Positions 58,124 through 58,170 of a DNA stretch of 58,170 nucleotides are shown here, in pieces. The notes below the pieces were generated by a model. It was not told the origin of the DNA, ran no database searches, and saw only the letters and a program-made list of their open reading frames with translations. Source of the stretch: Micromonospora lutea (GTDB lineage: Bacteria; Actinomycetota; Actinomycetes; Mycobacteriales; Micromonosporaceae); contig NZ_BOPB01000036.1 of the NCBI RefSeq assembly GCF_016863535.1, positions 1-58,170 of the forward strand, written 5' to 3'. The translations under genes and the position numbers were made by a program. Position 1 is the first letter of the stretch. Each line of letters begins with the position of its first letter.

Positions 58124-58170
58124 ATGGCTGCCAACGACAACCGGACAGTGACCATCGCGGCCATCGCCCG
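58124..58170 (+). CDS. Start of a LacI-family regulator (cut by the window end)
   Basis: ATG 58124 follows AGGGAGGG. The 15 complete codons read MAANDNRTVTIAAIA, and VTIxxIA is the classic opening of the LacI helix-turn-helix. Being next to the sugar-binding gene, it is the best candidate to bind the CCGGAA or AAAATATCGGT motifs of the xylan genes. Too little is visible for more certainty. Confidence 0.6.
   Translation, partial: MAANDNRTVTIAAIA

Overview
The window reads as chromosome of a high-GC actinomycete, most likely a member of the Micromonosporaceae (Micromonospora/Salinispora-like). The grounds are the strong G/C third-position bias, many GTG starts behind GGAGG-type ribosome sites, the plant-polymer-degrading repertoire, a LacI-type CebR cellobiose regulon without its own ATPase gene, and the bioB-bsaP pair typical of Actinobacteria. 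This is inference from gene content; no 16S gene is present.

Layout. 1-7600: a partial DUF899 gene divergent from an HxlR regulator, two adjacent proteins built only of Clp-N-like repeats, a secreted TAP-like peptidase, an LigC-type ATP-dependent DNA ligase, a small CGCC protein and an AlkA-type glycosylase. 8086-14518: a Stealth / GT2-TagF / Stealth cassette for a phosphate-linked surface glycopolymer. 14582-16925: a repeat lipoprotein and an ECF sigma/anti-sigma pair. 17009-24236: a tightly coupled minus-strand operon that I read as HerA-like ATPase, Mre11 (SbcD), Rad50 (SbcC), a NurA-like nuclease and a spermidine-synthase-like methyltransferase-fold protein. This is the archaeal-style HerA-NurA-Mre11-Rad50 end-resection set in an actinomycete, and the most interesting system here.

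24452-38785: a RibD-like reductase and a pRiA4b ORF-3 protein, then the cellobiose operon cebE-cebF-cebG-bglC with cebR behind it. Two CebR-type boxes bracket the cebE promoter, and a third lies just after the promoter of a GH9-CBM3c-FN3-FN3-CBM2 cellulase 10 kb away. Together they form a loop: secreted cellulase releases cello-oligosaccharides, the transporter imports them, the GH1 glucosidase cleaves them and CebR senses them. Between these lie a repeat-rich intergenic stretch with a possible 49-residue protein, and a phosphotransferase/acyl-CoA dehydrogenase pair resembling a split ACAD11.

38804-46872: biotin genes (bioB-bsaP-GNAT divergent from bioF-bioD), a P450/methyltransferase pair, a sortase-substrate-like surface protein, a TIGR03086 protein and a TetR regulator. 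47015-49857: two related tRNA clusters (Gly-Cys-Val and Gly-Val) flank a PadR regulator, an FAD monooxygenase and a DUF6458 protein.

49890-58170: a small SARP-type regulator divergent from a bacterial lysyl-oxidase-like secreted protein, a polysaccharide deacetylase, then a xylan module (GH10 xylanase, GH43 xylosidase/arabinofuranosidase, ABC sugar-binding lipoprotein and the first codons of a LacI-type regulator). The xylan promoters share two sequence motifs that look like a local regulon.
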